Shown: positions 8,214 through 16,274, counted from the stretch's first letter. The stretch is 27,675 nt of DNA from DATCVR01 sp036566745 (GCA_036566745.1 DATCVR010000321.1:1-27675), one strand, 5' to 3'. Notes: generated by a model not told the origin, from the sequence alone. Made by a program: numbers and translations.

Positions 8214-8254
8214 TTGACGCGTCGCAGTTAGCTCAGTCATTATTGACTCAATGA
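8214..8254 (+). promoter_or_regulatory. Leaderless promoter and ArsR-type operator
   Basis: A perfect -35 TTGACG (8214-8219), 18-base spacer and CATTAT (8238-8243) place transcription initiation at or beside the ATG at 8251. No Shine-Dalgarno is present. The sequence TCATTATTGACTCAATGA (8237-8254) has TCATT/AATGA inverted arms overlapping both the -10 and the start codon. This is where an autorepressing ArsR-family protein would bind (inference). Confidence 0.6.
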
Positions 8255-8922
8255 ATGCTGAGCGAAGTGATCTGGAGCGGCGTGCTGCGGTCCACGGGGC
8301 GCTGGCCGATCCGGCGCGGCTGGCCGTGGTCGACGCCCTGCTGGTCGGCGACGCCGCGCCCAGCGAGCTGGGTGCACGGCTCGGGCTCGCCTCGAATCTC
8401 CTCGCGCATCATCTGAAGGTCCTCGAGGACGCCGGGGTCGCGCGACGAGTGCGATCCGAGGGCGATCGGCGCCGCACGTACGTCACGCTGGTGCCCGAGG
8501 CGCTCGACAAGGTGCTCCCCGCGAGGTCCCTGCCCGCCTCGCGCGTGGTCTTCGTCTGCACGCGCAACTCGGCGCGATCGCAGCTCGCCGCGGCGATCTG
8601 GACGACGCGCAGCGAGATCCCGGTGGCGTCGGCCGGAACCCATCCGGCGCCGCGAGTTCATCCCCGGGCCGTGGCCGCGGCCGCCCGGCACGGCCTGGGG
8701 CTGACCGACGCACGGACGTGGTCCGTGGCCGACCAGCTCCGCCCCGGCGACTTCGTGGTGGCGGTGTGCGACGAGGCCCACGAGGAGCTGGGTGACGTCC
8801 CACGGGTCCACTGGTCGGTCCCCGACCCGGTCCGCCGCGACACCGACGACGCGTTCGACCGGACCGTCGCCCATCTCGATCGACGCGTGGGCCGGCTGGC
8901 CGGCGTCGTCCGATCTGCCTGA
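8251..8922 (+). CDS. ArsR-family HTH fused to a low-molecular-weight phosphatase/arsenate-reductase domain
   Basis: 223 residues with two domains. Residues about 8-85 are an ArsR winged helix (ADPARLAVVDALL, then SELGARLGLASNLLAHHLKVLEDAGV). Residues about 95-220 are a LMW-phosphatase fold beginning VVFVCTRNSARSQ, which keeps the CX5R(S) P-loop (C-T-R-N-S-A-R-S) and so may be catalytic. Members of such fusions are seen in actinobacterial arsenic loci. The next gene, 16 bp downstream, is a second P-loop protein of the same superfamily. Arsenic-responsive repression is likely but no typical ArsR cysteine pair is evident in the HTH, so the inducer is open. Neither arsB/acr3 nor a metallochaperone lies in the window. 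Confidence 0.85.
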   Translation: MNAERSDLERRAAVHGALADPARLAVVDALLVGDAAPSELGARLGLASNLLAHHLKVLEDAGVARRVRSEGDRRRTYVTLVPEALDKVLPARSLPASRVVFVCTRNSARSQLAAAIWTTRSEIPVASAGTHPAPRVHPRAVAAAARHGLGLTDARTWSVADQLRPGDFVVAVCDEAHEELGDVPRVHWSVPDPVRRDTDDAFDRTVAHLDRRVGRLAGVVRSA

Positions 8923-8938
8923 CGACCTGGAGGCGACG

Positions 8939-9592
8939 ATGACCGAGTGGCAGACCACCCGGACCAGCGGAATCGAGCGTGAGCTGGCGCTGACCATCGC
9001 CGCCGACCGCCTCGCCGAGGAGTTCGACGGGACCTTCGGCCTCGAGACGATCAGCCGGTTCCTCGAGTCCAGCTACGACCAGTTCGCCGGACAGGCGCGC
9101 GTCGCCACGTTCCTGCCCCTGATCGCCGAGCGCTTCGCGCGTCAGCGGCTCCGTGCGCTGGCCAAGGTCGAGGGCCGCCATGGCGAGGGCGTCCCCACGG
9201 TGCTGTTCCTGTGCGTGCACAACGCCGGACGCTCGCAGATGGCCATGGGCTTCTTCTCGCACCTCGCCGGCGATCGCGCTCTCGCGTGGTCGGGCGGATC
9301 CGAGCCCGGCTCCGAGGTCAATCCGGCCGCCGTGGCCGCCATGGCCGAGCGGGGCATCGACATCTCCGGTGAGTTCCCCAAGCCATGGACCGACGAGATC
9401 GTCCGCGCCGCCGACGTCGTGGTGACCATGGGCTGTGGCGACACCTGCCCGTTCTACCCCGGCAAGCGCTACGAGGACTGGGCGCTCGAGGACCCGGCCG
9501 GCCAGGGCGTTGAAGCCGTCCGCCCGATCCGTGACGAGATCGAGCGACGGGTTTTTGACCTGCTGACCAGCCTGGACATCGCGGTCAGCTGA
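8939..9592 (+). CDS. Arsenate-reductase-like protein (LMW phosphatase fold with N-terminal helical domain)
   Basis: 217 residues. An N-terminal helical region (residues about 12-80) precedes the P-loop FLCVHNAGRSQ, with nucleophile C92. GSEPGSEVNPAAVAAMAERGIDI and the Cys-containing TMGCGDTCPFYPG loop follow, as in the mycothiol-linked ArsC enzymes of corynebacteria. These reduce arsenate to arsenite using mycothiol and mycoredoxin. GGAGG at 8929-8933 is spaced 5 bases from the ATG; the frame extends further upstream but only into the preceding gene. It is co-transcribed with the ArsR-phosphatase fusion. Arsenate as substrate is inferred by family; a phosphotyrosine phosphatase role is the alternative. 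Confidence 0.85.
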   Translation: MTEWQTTRTSGIERELALTIAADRLAEEFDGTFGLETISRFLESSYDQFAGQARVATFLPLIAERFARQRLRALAKVEGRHGEGVPTVLFLCVHNAGRSQMAMGFFSHLAGDRALAWSGGSEPGSEVNPAAVAAMAERGIDISGEFPKPWTDEIVRAADVVVTMGCGDTCPFYPGKRYEDWALEDPAGQGVEAVRPIRDEIERRVFDLLTSLDIAVS

Positions 9593-9614
9593 CCGGGTGG
9601 GCTCAGCTGACCGC
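9581..9614. terminator. Bidirectional hairpin between convergent genes
   Basis: GCGGTCAGCTGA (9581-9592) pairs perfectly with TCAGCTGACCGC (9603-9614) over a 10-base loop. It covers the stop of the arsenate-reductase-like gene and lies 12 bases from the stop of the convergent hydrolase gene. It therefore could serve both transcripts. No U-tract follows in either direction. Confidence 0.65.
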
Positions 9615-9625
9615 GCCCGGGACGG

Positions 9626-10525
9626 TCAGGCGACGCCGCCCGCCACGAAGTCGACGACCAGCGACACGATGCCCGCGTCGCGAAGGATGCGCTGGTGGCC
9701 CAGGCCCTCGGTGGTGACGAGTTCCGCGCTGGGCCAGGCGGAGGCCAGGCGGACGCCGTCGTCGTAGGGGACCTCTTTGTCGTCGCGGTCGTGGATCACC
9801 ATCGTGGGCGGCATCGAGCCGTCGGTGCCCAGGGGTGCGGCGTCGAAGTCGCCGAGCGGACGCTCGGCGAGCAACTCGAGGCGGGCCAGGAACCGCGATG
9901 AGGTGCGTGGCCCGTAGCCGAGCATGCGGGCCAGGCCGTCGGTCAGCGCGATCGGGTCGGTGCTGGGTGCGATGAGCGCCAGCCGGCCGGCGGTGAGGCC
10001 GTCGTGGATGGCGAGCGCGGTGGTGGCGCACCCGAGGGAGTGGGCGACGATGCCGGCCGGCGTGCCGTGGACGGCCGCGACGGCGGTGAGCGCCTCGACG
10101 AACTCCGGCGCGGTGGCCCGGCCGGCGCCGAGTCGTCCTGGTGCCGACTCGCCGTGGCTCGGCGCGTCGAAGGCGACCACCCGGAGGCCGGACTCGACCA
10201 GGGGAGTGACGAACTGGCCGAGCTGTCCTCGCCAGCCGCCCCAGCCGTGGACCAGGTAGACCGGCGGGCCGAACCCCCAGGTCTCGACGGCGACCTCGCG
10301 CCCACCGCTGAGCGCGACGACCGAGCGCTCTCCGGGTCGCGGCCGCTCGTCGCGCCGGCGTCCGGCGTTGGCAGGCGTGGTGCACCACAGCCGGAGTGCC
10401 CAGCGCGCCGACAGGGCGGGGGCGATCCGGTCGAGGGTGCGGAACGCGAGGCGGAGGGCGGGCGGTGCGGCGTTCTTGGCACGAACGGTCGTGCTTTTCT
10501 TTGCTGGGGGATAGGTCGTGGTCAC
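9626..10525 (-). CDS. Alpha/beta hydrolase
   Basis: 299 residues. The core has the oxyanion strand PVYLVHGWGGWRGQ, the nucleophile elbow AHSLGC with S163, an acid strand MVIHDRDDKEVPYDDG, and the late histidine in EGLGHQRILRD. So the Ser-Asp-His triad appears complete. The first 60 residues are basic and Pro/Ala-rich with no clear signal peptide. It starts with GTG, with AAAGG about 8 bases upstream. The TetR regulator ends 16 bp upstream on the same strand, so the two form an operon and the hydrolase is likely its target. Substrate is unknown. Confidence 0.88.
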   Translation of the reverse strand: MTTTYPPAKKSTTVRAKNAAPPALRLAFRTLDRIAPALSARWALRLWCTTPANAGRRRDERPRPGERSVVALSGGREVAVETWGFGPPVYLVHGWGGWRGQLGQFVTPLVESGLRVVAFDAPSHGESAPGRLGAGRATAPEFVEALTAVAAVHGTPAGIVAHSLGCATTALAIHDGLTAGRLALIAPSTDPIALTDGLARMLGYGPRTSSRFLARLELLAERPLGDFDAAPLGTDGSMPPTMVIHDRDDKEVPYDDGVRLASAWPSAELVTTEGLGHQRILRDAGIVSLVVDFVAGGVA

Positions 10526-10541
10526 GATGTGCCTTTCGGGC

Positions 10542-11129
10542 TCAGGCTCGCGCTGCGTCGAGGAGGGTGTCGAAGGACCGTCGGGCGCGGGCCTCGGCGG
10601 CGGGATCGTCGAGGAGTCGGTGCCAGTGGTAGAAGGCGAGCATCACGCCGTCGAGGTCGGCGGCGAACTGCATCGGGTCGGCGTCGGGGCGGAACTGCCC
10701 CTCAGTGATGCCGGTGCGGAAGATCTGGGCGATCGTGTCGTAGAGATCGCGGTGGTCCTGGACGAGTTGGTCGCGTACCGGTCCGATCTGTTCGTCCAGC
10801 TCAGAGGCCGCTTTGACGAAGAGGCAACCACCCGGCATGCGGGTGCGGCCGCAGACGACCCAGCGTTCGAAGAGCTCGCGGACGCGGGTCTCGCCCCGCG
10901 GGACGGACAGGGCGGGGCGGATGACGGCGTCGATGAACTCGGCGCGCGCCTGGTTCAGGACGTCGATCTGCAGCGACTCCTTGGAGCGGAAGTGGGCGTA
11001 CAGCCCGCTCTTGGACAGGCCGGTGGCGCCGGCCAGCTCACCGATGGTCAGCCCGCTGAGGCCGACCCGGTAGGCCGTCTCGACGCCTTGGTGGAGAATC
11101 GCCTGGCGCGTCTCCATCCCCTTGCTCAT
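10542..11129 (-). CDS. TetR-family transcriptional regulator
   Basis: 195 residues. The N-terminal HTH (residues about 6-50) reads ETRQAILHQGVETAYRVGL, then LTIGELAGATGLSKSGLYAHFRSKESL, a classic TetR domain. The C-terminal ligand domain resembles the TetR_C_16/YcdC-type with a GCLFVKAASELDE segment. The ATG at 11129 is placed 6 bases after an extended -10, so it is probably translated from a leaderless mRNA. It precedes the hydrolase gene in the same operon and likely represses its own promoter through the palindrome at 11142-11153. The ligand cannot be told. Confidence 0.92.
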   Translation of the reverse strand: MSKGMETRQAILHQGVETAYRVGLSGLTIGELAGATGLSKSGLYAHFRSKESLQIDVLNQARAEFIDAVIRPALSVPRGETRVRELFERWVVCGRTRMPGGCLFVKAASELDEQIGPVRDQLVQDHRDLYDTIAQIFRTGITEGQFRPDADPMQFAADLDGVMLAFYHWHRLLDDPAAEARARRSFDTLLDAARA

Positions 11130-11135
11130 GGACAG

Positions 11136-11164
11136 AAAATAGCACGATCGTGCGGAACCGTCGA
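11136..11164 (-). promoter_or_regulatory. TetR-operon promoter with perfect operator in the spacer
   Basis: Read on the minus strand: TCGACG, exactly 17 bases, then TATTTT preceded by TGC (extended -10), then 6 bases to the ATG. The spacer contains GCACGATCGTGC (11142-11153), a perfect 12-bp palindrome. A dimeric repressor bound there would block RNA polymerase directly, so autorepression by the encoded TetR protein is the simplest reading. Confidence 0.7.
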
Positions 11165-11172
11165 CAGGCATC

Positions 11173-11222
11173 GCACCAAGGGCCCGAGACCGCCGTGGCG
11201 GTCCCGGGCCCTCCGTTGGTGC
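11173..11222 (-). terminator. Terminator hairpin of the lipoprotein gene
   Basis: Nested inverted repeats: GCACCAA/TTGGTGC outside, GGGCCCG/CGGGCCC in the middle, and ACCGCC/GGCGGT at the tip, separated by small internal loops. It lies between the lipoprotein stop (11267) and the TetR promoter, both on the minus strand, so it would insulate the TetR operon from read-through. Confidence 0.7.
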
Positions 11223-11266
11223 GGCGCGCTTGCTGCGAGGTGGTCTCGCGCTCGACGCGAGGTGGC

Positions 11267-12028
11267 TCAGCCCTGGGCGGCGTGCAGCTTGTCCAGAGCG
11301 GTCTGGGCCAGTGCGTCGAGGTCGAACACCTCGGACTCGGGGTTGGCGGAGAGCATGATCCCGTAGTCGCCATCGACGATGTAGATGGCGCGGTTCAGCG
11401 GAATCGGCGTGGGCATGGCCGCTGACGTGGTGGACACGTCGATCGCGAGCGTCGCGTCGGCGTCGACCGAGGGAGCGTCGACCACACTGATCGTCGACGT
11501 CGAGTCGATGGTCTGCCCGGCGATCGTGCCGGTCAGGGCCACCTCGGAACACTGCTCGGCGTAGTCCTCGAGGGCGGAGAGGCCGTCGGCGGACGCGCCG
11601 GAGTACACGGCGTGGACCACGACGTCGAACGCCGGCAACTCGCCGACGGACGCGCTCACGGCCTCGGCCTGCACACCCTCGCCCGCCAGGGGGTTGGTCT
11701 CGTTGGCCTTCTCGCCCCCGCAGTCGGCCGGCTCGTAGGTGACGTCCTCGAGCATGCCGGCCATGCTGGTGGTGGTGGATGTGAGGAGGTCTCCGCTGAT
11801 CGGCGTGAGCTGCGCGCCCTCGGGGAGGTCCTCGGCCGTGAGCAGGGCAGTGGTCAGGTCGGCGATCTCGCCGCCGGCGTTCTCCTCGGAGTCGTCGGGC
11901 TTCTGCTCGCCGCCGCCTCCGGTGGTCTCGCTGGGGGAGGAGTCGGTGGTGGTCTCGGGTTCGTCGCCGCCACAGGCGGTGACGAAGAGGACGGCCGTCA
12001 AGGCCGCGGAGATGGCAATCTTTCGCAT
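11267..12028 (-). CDS. Secreted lipoprotein of unknown function
   Basis: 253 residues. A signal peptide (MRKIAISAALTAVLF) ends in a lipobox V-T-A-C with C19 as the lipidated cysteine. An acidic Thr/Ser/Gly/Glu-rich linker to about residue 55 follows, then a folded domain. The domain has two further cysteines (in ADCGG and EQCSE) that could form a disulfide. The pattern LTAEDLPEGAQLTP, then ADCGG, then a late YIVDGDYGIMLSA strand resembles the extracellular sensor-type domain of mycobacterial PknH and related lipoproteins, but I hold that weakly. It is transcribed alone; an AGGA ribosome site precedes the ATG. Expected location is the outer face of the cell membrane. Confidence 0.82.
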   Translation of the reverse strand: MRKIAISAALTAVLFVTACGGDEPETTTDSSPSETTGGGGEQKPDDSEENAGGEIADLTTALLTAEDLPEGAQLTPISGDLLTSTTTSMAGMLEDVTYEPADCGGEKANETNPLAGEGVQAEAVSASVGELPAFDVVVHAVYSGASADGLSALEDYAEQCSEVALTGTIAGQTIDSTSTISVVDAPSVDADATLAIDVSTTSAAMPTPIPLNRAIYIVDGDYGIMLSANPESEVFDLDALAQTALDKLHAAQG

Positions 12029-12111
12029 CTGGATGAATCCTCGCGTGCTCGAAAACTCACGGCGCCCGGTCGGACGGCGTGATCACCCCTGTGCCCGATC
12101 TTGCGAGTGAC

Positions 12112-12130
12112 GGCCGGTACATTACCGGCC
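12112..12130. promoter_or_regulatory. Palindrome between the VIT transporter and lipoprotein genes
   Basis: GGCCGGTA-CAT-TACCGGCC is a perfect 8-bp inverted repeat. Both flanking genes run on the minus strand, so it may be the terminator of the transporter gene (stop at 12176) or an operator in front of the lipoprotein. No U-tract favours neither strongly. Confidence 0.5.
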
Positions 12131-12175
12131 CGAAAGGCCGTGCAGACAGGCATGTTCGAGGGCCGTCGGCGCGCC

Positions 12176-12880
12176 TCACACCGCCGTCCCGATCACCGAT
12201 CCCACGGCGAACGTCACGCCCATCGTCAGCATCCCGACCACCACGTTGCGGATCACCGGCCGCCAGGGCGAGCCGCCGCCGATGCGGGCGCTGACGTATC
12301 CGGTGAGCCCCAGGGCCGCCACCACCGAGATCATCGTCACCGGCACCCGCAGGGACGTGGTGGGCAGCACGATCGCCAGCAGCGGCAGGAGCGCGCCGAT
12401 CGAGAAGGACACGAACGACGAGATCGAGGCCTGCCACGGACTGGTGCGCTCGTCGGCGTCGATGCCGAGCTCGACCTCGGCATGGGCGGCGAGCGCGTCG
12501 TTGCGGGTGAGTTCGCGCGCCACCTCGGCGGCGAGCTCGTCCGGCAACCCTTTGTCGCGGTAGAGCTGGGTCAGCTCGGCCAGCTCCTCCTCGGGCATGG
12601 TGCGAAGCTCCCAGCGTTCCTTGGCCAGGGCGGCGCGCTCGGTGTCACGCTGGGCGCTGACCGAGGCGTACTCGCCGCCGGCCATCGAGAACGCCCCCGC
12701 CACCAGCCCGGCCAAGCCCGTCACCAGCAGCCACGACCGATCGGCCGTGGCCCCCGCCACGCCCACCACCAGCCCGGCCGTGGAAATGATGCCGTCGTTG
12801 GCGCCGAGCACGCCGGCGCGCAGCCAATTGAGCTTGCTCGCCAGGCTCGTGCCGTGCTGCTCGCCGTCGTGCACCGTCAT
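12176..12880 (-). CDS. VIT1/CCC1-family Fe2+/Mn2+ transporter
   Basis: 234 residues. LNWLRAGVLGANDGIISTAGLVVGVAGA at residues 17-44 is the signature first helix pair of the VIT family, and GAFSMAGGEYASVSAQRD follows helix 2. A long hydrophilic cytoplasmic segment rich in Glu (about residues 80-145, ELAELTQLYRDKG) corresponds to the metal-binding domain seen in eukaryotic VIT1. Three hydrophobic helices close the protein. The family exports Fe2+ or Mn2+ from the cytoplasm by proton antiport. Its start codon is 6 bases from a TAGATT -10, with no ribosome site. It is divergent from the MetE-like gene. Confidence 0.92.
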   Translation of the reverse strand: MTVHDGEQHGTSLASKLNWLRAGVLGANDGIISTAGLVVGVAGATADRSWLLVTGLAGLVAGAFSMAGGEYASVSAQRDTERAALAKERWELRTMPEEELAELTQLYRDKGLPDELAAEVARELTRNDALAAHAEVELGIDADERTSPWQASISSFVSFSIGALLPLLAIVLPTTSLRVPVTMISVVAALGLTGYVSARIGGGSPWRPVIRNVVVGMLTMGVTFAVGSVIGTAV

Positions 12881-12886
12881 GCCGCA

Positions 12887-12892
12887 AATCTA
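12887..12892 (-). promoter_or_regulatory. -10 element of the VIT transporter gene, leaderless type
   Basis: On the minus strand TAGATT is followed by TGCGGC and the ATG at 12880. The 6-base distance leaves no room for a 5' leader or Shine-Dalgarno. No clear -35 is seen. Confidence 0.5.
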
Positions 12893-12991
12893 CGTTGCTC
12901 GGGTGTGCCGCGCCTTGCGATGATCATTGGAACGATGCGGTCGCCCGAGCGGCCAGCTCGTTCCGACGATCACCGGGCGCGGCGGGCGTTC

Positions 12992-12997
12992 TATGGT
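12992..12997 (+). promoter_or_regulatory. -10 element of the MetE-like gene, leaderless type
   Basis: TATGGT is followed by CAGGGC and the GTG at 13004. The stretch CTATGGTCAGGGCGTGGA is nearly the same as the one in front of the RecQ-like gene (CTACGGTCAGGGCATGGA, 16 of 18 bases). Both lack a ribosome site. Confidence 0.5.
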
Positions 12998-13003
12998 CAG
13001 GGC

Positions 13004-14014
13004 GTGGACTATCCCTGGGCTCCCGTGTCGGCCACCGGCGTCGGCTCGCTTCCGTTCGACGATCGCGACGAGGCGGCCCGGATCGTCGTGGGCGAGCTGC
13101 CCGACTTCCCGCACCTGGCGGAGCTGCCGGGTCGTGGCGCCGGGGCGGAACTGATCGGGCGGTCGGCCGCGCTTCTGGTCGAGCTCCATGTCGACCTCCA
13201 GCCGTCCGGCTGGCGGGTGGTCGACCGGGCGGGCGCCGACGAGCGCCGGTCGCGGGCGATGCTGCGAGCCGACGTCGATGCTCTCGAGATCGCCGCACAC
13301 GGCTACGAAGGTCCGCTGAAAGTGCAGGTGGCAGGCCCGCTGACGTTGGCCGCCGGGCTGGAGCGGTCGCGGGGTGACCGGATGCTGGCCGACCACGGGG
13401 CCCGCCGCGAGCTGGCGGAGTCGCTGGCCGAGGGCGTGCGCCAACACGTCGCCGAGATCGCCCGCCGGGTGCCCGGTGCCCAGGTGGTGCTGCAGGTCGA
13501 CGAGCCGAGCCTGCCCACCGTGCTGGCCGGGGGCGTGCCCACCATCAGCGGCTGGGGCCGGCTGCGCTCGGTCGACGCCGGCGAGGCCGAGACGCTGCTG
13601 GCGGCGATGGTGTCCGCCGCGGGGGTGCCGGTCGTGTTCCATTGCTGTGCCGGTTCCGCCCCCGTCGGCGTGTTCCGGCGAGCCGGCGCCATGGCCGTCT
13701 CCCTCGACACCTCCCAGCTCGACGGCGAGGTCCTCGACGAGCTGGCCGCGGCGGTCGACACCGGGATGTCGGTATGGCCGGGAGTGGTCCCGTCGACGCG
13801 TCCCGACACGGTCCCCACCGATGCCGAACTGGCCGACCGGGTGGCGCGGCTCTGGCGGCGGCTCGACCAGGATCCGGCGGCGACTGCGGCGCGGACCGTG
13901 GTCACGCCGGCCTGTGGACTGGGCGGATCCGACGCCTCGTGGGCCCGCCACGCGCTCACGCTCACCCGGAACACAGCACGCGCGTTCGCCGACATCGTCG
14001 GTGGAGCGCAGTAG
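13004..14014 (+). CDS. Cobalamin-independent methionine synthase C-terminal-like protein (single MetE_C domain)
   Basis: 336 residues, about half of classical MetE, corresponding to its C-terminal catalytic barrel only. ATGVGSLPF opens the protein, PLKVQVAGPLTLA and VLQVDEPSLP (acid in the homocysteine/zinc region) follow. VVFHCCAGSAP supplies His/Cys zinc ligands, and VTPACGLGGSDASWA provides the last cysteine. Such short archaeal/actinobacterial proteins can act as methyltransferases with a donor other than folate; the methyl donor here is unknown. The GTG at 13004 is preferred because the domain begins directly after it and a TATGGT element lies 6 bases upstream. The frame is open further upstream without homology. 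Confidence 0.87.
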   Translation: MDYPWAPVSATGVGSLPFDDRDEAARIVVGELPDFPHLAELPGRGAGAELIGRSAALLVELHVDLQPSGWRVVDRAGADERRSRAMLRADVDALEIAAHGYEGPLKVQVAGPLTLAAGLERSRGDRMLADHGARRELAESLAEGVRQHVAEIARRVPGAQVVLQVDEPSLPTVLAGGVPTISGWGRLRSVDAGEAETLLAAMVSAAGVPVVFHCCAGSAPVGVFRRAGAMAVSLDTSQLDGEVLDELAAAVDTGMSVWPGVVPSTRPDTVPTDAELADRVARLWRRLDQDPAATAARTVVTPACGLGGSDASWARHALTLTRNTARAFADIVGGAQ

Positions 14015-14017
14015 CGT
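13989..14017 (+). promoter_or_regulatory. Promoter of ligA, leaderless type
   Basis: CCGACA (13989-13994), 17 bases, then TAGCGT (14012-14017), which overlaps the stop codon of the preceding gene. The ligA GTG follows after 7 bases and lacks a Shine-Dalgarno. A transcript of its own, starting at the GTG, is the likely mode. Confidence 0.5.
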
Positions 14018-14024
14018 CTGCTCT

Positions 14025-16274
14025 GTGACGACCGAGCCGACCGACCCCACGGACGCTGCGGGCGACGTTCCCGCCGACGTCCGGGCGCGCTACGCGGCGC
14101 TGGCCGAAGAGATCGAAGGCCACCGCCAGCGCTACTACTTCGCCACCCCCACCGTCAGCGACGCCGAGTTCGACCAGCTGATGCACCAGCTCGAGGCGAT
14201 CGAGGACCAATACACCGCGCTGCGCACCCCCGACTCACCCACCCAGAAGGTCGGCGCGCCGGTGGCCGAGGCCGGCCCGGTCGGGGTCGAGAGCTCGTGG
14301 CCGCCCATCGAGCACCTCGAGCGGCTGCTCAGCCTCGACAACGCCTTCAGCGCCGACGACCTCGCCGAGTGGGCCGCCCGGGTCGAGCGCGAGGTCGGCG
14401 CCGGCTCGGCCTATCTGTGCGAGCTCAAGGTCGACGGCCTCGCGGTCGACCTCGTCTACCGCGACGGCCGCCTCGTCACCCTCGCCACCCGCGGCGACGG
14501 CCGTACCGGCGAGAACATCACCTACAACGCCCGCTTCGTCGAGGCCATCCCGGACGAGCTGACCGGCACGGCCGAGCACCCCGTGCCCGAGCTGGTCGAG
14601 GTGCGCGGCGAGGTGGTGTTCCCCACGGTGGCCTTCGAGGCGGTCAACGCCGAGCGGGCCGACCTCGGCCTGCCGTTGTTCGCCAACGCCCGCAACTCCG
14701 GCGCGGGCGTGCTGCGCCAGCGGATGGACCGCCGGCAGGACAAGCTCGAGGCGGCCCGCGCCAAGGCCGACGCCGCGGGTGGCACCGGCCGGTCTCAGGA
14801 GGCGCTGCGCAAGCTCGAGGACGAGTTCGACCGCGCGCGGCGCTCGCTGGCCTGGCTCACTCTGGTCTGTCACGGGATCGGGCGGCGCACCGGCTTCGAG
14901 GCCACCCGCCAGTCCGAGGCCTACGAAGCGCTCCAGGCGTGGGGCCTGCCGGTCAGCGAGCGGGTCAAGGTCGTGCCCGATCTCGACGCCGTGCGCGAGT
15001 TCGTCGACCACTACGGCGAGCACCGCCACGACATCGACTACGAGATCGACGGCGTGGTGGTCAAGGTCGACCAGGTCGACCTCCAGCGTCGCCTCGGCTC
15101 CACCTCGCGGGCGCCGCGCTGGGCCGTCGCCTACAAGTACCCGCCCGAAGAGGTCACCACCAAGCTCATCGACATCCGGGTCAACGTCGGGCGCACCGGC
15201 CGGGTCACCCCCTACGGCGTCATGGAGCCGGTCAAGGTCGCCGGGTCCACGGTCGAGAACGCCACCCTCCACAACGCCTCCGAGGTCAAGCGCAAGGGCG
15301 TGCTCATCGGCGACACCGTGGTGCTGCGCAAGGCCGGCGACGTCATCCCCGAGATCCTCGGGCCCATGGCCGAGCTCCGCGACGGCACCGAGCGCGAGTT
15401 CGTCATGCCCACCGAATGCCCGTCCTGCGGGGCTCCGTTGTCCCCCTCGAAAGAGGGCGATGTCGACATCCGCTGTCCCAACTCCCGGTCCTGCCCGTCC
15501 CAGCTGCGCGAGCGCATCTTCCATCTCGCCGGGCGGGGCGCCTTCGACATCGAGGCGCTGGGCTGGGAAGCGGCGGTGGCGCTGATCGAGTCCGGCGTGG
15601 TCGCCGACGAGGGCGACGTCTTCGGCCTCGACGCCGACGCGCTCCTGCGGGTCCCGTTGTTCGCCACCACCAAGGGCGAGCTGACCATCAACGGCCAGCG
15701 CTTGCTCGACAACCTCCGCAAGGCCCGGCAGCAGCCGCTGTGGCGGGTGCTCGTGGCGCTGTCGATCCGCCACGTCGGGCCTACCGCGGCGCGTGCGCTG
15801 GCCGGATCGCTCGGCTCCCTCGACGCTATCGAGGCCGCGAGCGCCGACGAGCTGAGCGCGGTCGACGGCGTGGGGCCAACCCTGGCGGCCTCGGTCGCCG
15901 AGTGGTTCACCGTCGACTGGCACCGCGAGGTGGTCCGTAAATGGCGCGAGGCCGGGGTGAGAATGCGTGACGAGGCCGACCCCTCGAAGCCGCGCACTCT
16001 CGAGGGCCTCACCATCGTCGTCACGGGGTCGCTCGAGGGGTTCTCGCGTGACGAGGCCAAGGAGGCGATCCTGAGCCGGGGCGGCAAGGCCTCGGGTTCG
16101 GTGTCGAAGAAGACGTCGTTCGTCGTCGTCGGCGACAACGCGGGCACCAAGCACGACAAGGCCGTGTCGCTCGGGGTGCCGGTGCTCGACGAAGACGGTT
16201 TCCGCGCGCTGCTCGCCGAAGGCCCCGATGCTGCGGCGGCGCACGTCCAGCCCGCTGCCGCCGACCCGGAATGA
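14025..16274 (+). CDS. ligA: NAD-dependent DNA ligase LigA
   Basis: 749 residues, longer than the E. coli enzyme (671). Domains in order: Ia (YYFATPTVSDAEFDQLM, NAD-binding tyrosines), adenylation with nucleophile K135 in CELKVDGLAVDL, and RNSGAGVLRQR. An Ala/Arg/Glu-rich insertion at about residues 235-275 follows and accounts for some of the extra length. Then come the OB fold (AVAYKYPPEEVTTKL), the four-cysteine zinc finger (CPSC ... C ... C), helix-hairpin-helix repeats, and a C-terminal BRCT domain (about residues 660-735). It seals nicks in replication and repair. The GTG start sits 10 bp after the upstream stop codon. Its own stop codon lies inside the half palindromic element. Confidence 0.97.
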   Translation: MTTEPTDPTDAAGDVPADVRARYAALAEEIEGHRQRYYFATPTVSDAEFDQLMHQLEAIEDQYTALRTPDSPTQKVGAPVAEAGPVGVESSWPPIEHLERLLSLDNAFSADDLAEWAARVEREVGAGSAYLCELKVDGLAVDLVYRDGRLVTLATRGDGRTGENITYNARFVEAIPDELTGTAEHPVPELVEVRGEVVFPTVAFEAVNAERADLGLPLFANARNSGAGVLRQRMDRRQDKLEAARAKADAAGGTGRSQEALRKLEDEFDRARRSLAWLTLVCHGIGRRTGFEATRQSEAYEALQAWGLPVSERVKVVPDLDAVREFVDHYGEHRHDIDYEIDGVVVKVDQVDLQRRLGSTSRAPRWAVAYKYPPEEVTTKLIDIRVNVGRTGRVTPYGVMEPVKVAGSTVENATLHNASEVKRKGVLIGDTVVLRKAGDVIPEILGPMAELRDGTEREFVMPTECPSCGAPLSPSKEGDVDIRCPNSRSCPSQLRERIFHLAGRGAFDIEALGWEAAVALIESGVVADEGDVFGLDADALLRVPLFATTKGELTINGQRLLDNLRKARQQPLWRVLVALSIRHVGPTAARALAGSLGSLDAIEAASADELSAVDGVGPTLAASVAEWFTVDWHREVVRKWREAGVRMRDEADPSKPRTLEGLTIVVTGSLEGFSRDEAKEAILSRGGKASGSVSKKTSFVVVGDNAGTKHDKAVSLGVPVLDEDGFRALLAEGPDAAAAHVQPAAADPE

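Noticed and set aside
12915..12925. Third copy of the 94-bp element (GATGATCATTGG near the VIT/MetE-like interval)
   Set aside because: Only about 8-10 bases match the arm and no partner arm or core is nearby; likely chance.
14235..16244. A 669-codon open frame antisense to ligA
   Set aside because: It has Asp/Val/Gly/Arg-biased composition with no recognisable domain and is a shadow of codon bias in a high-GC gene; LigA motifs are complete on the other strand.
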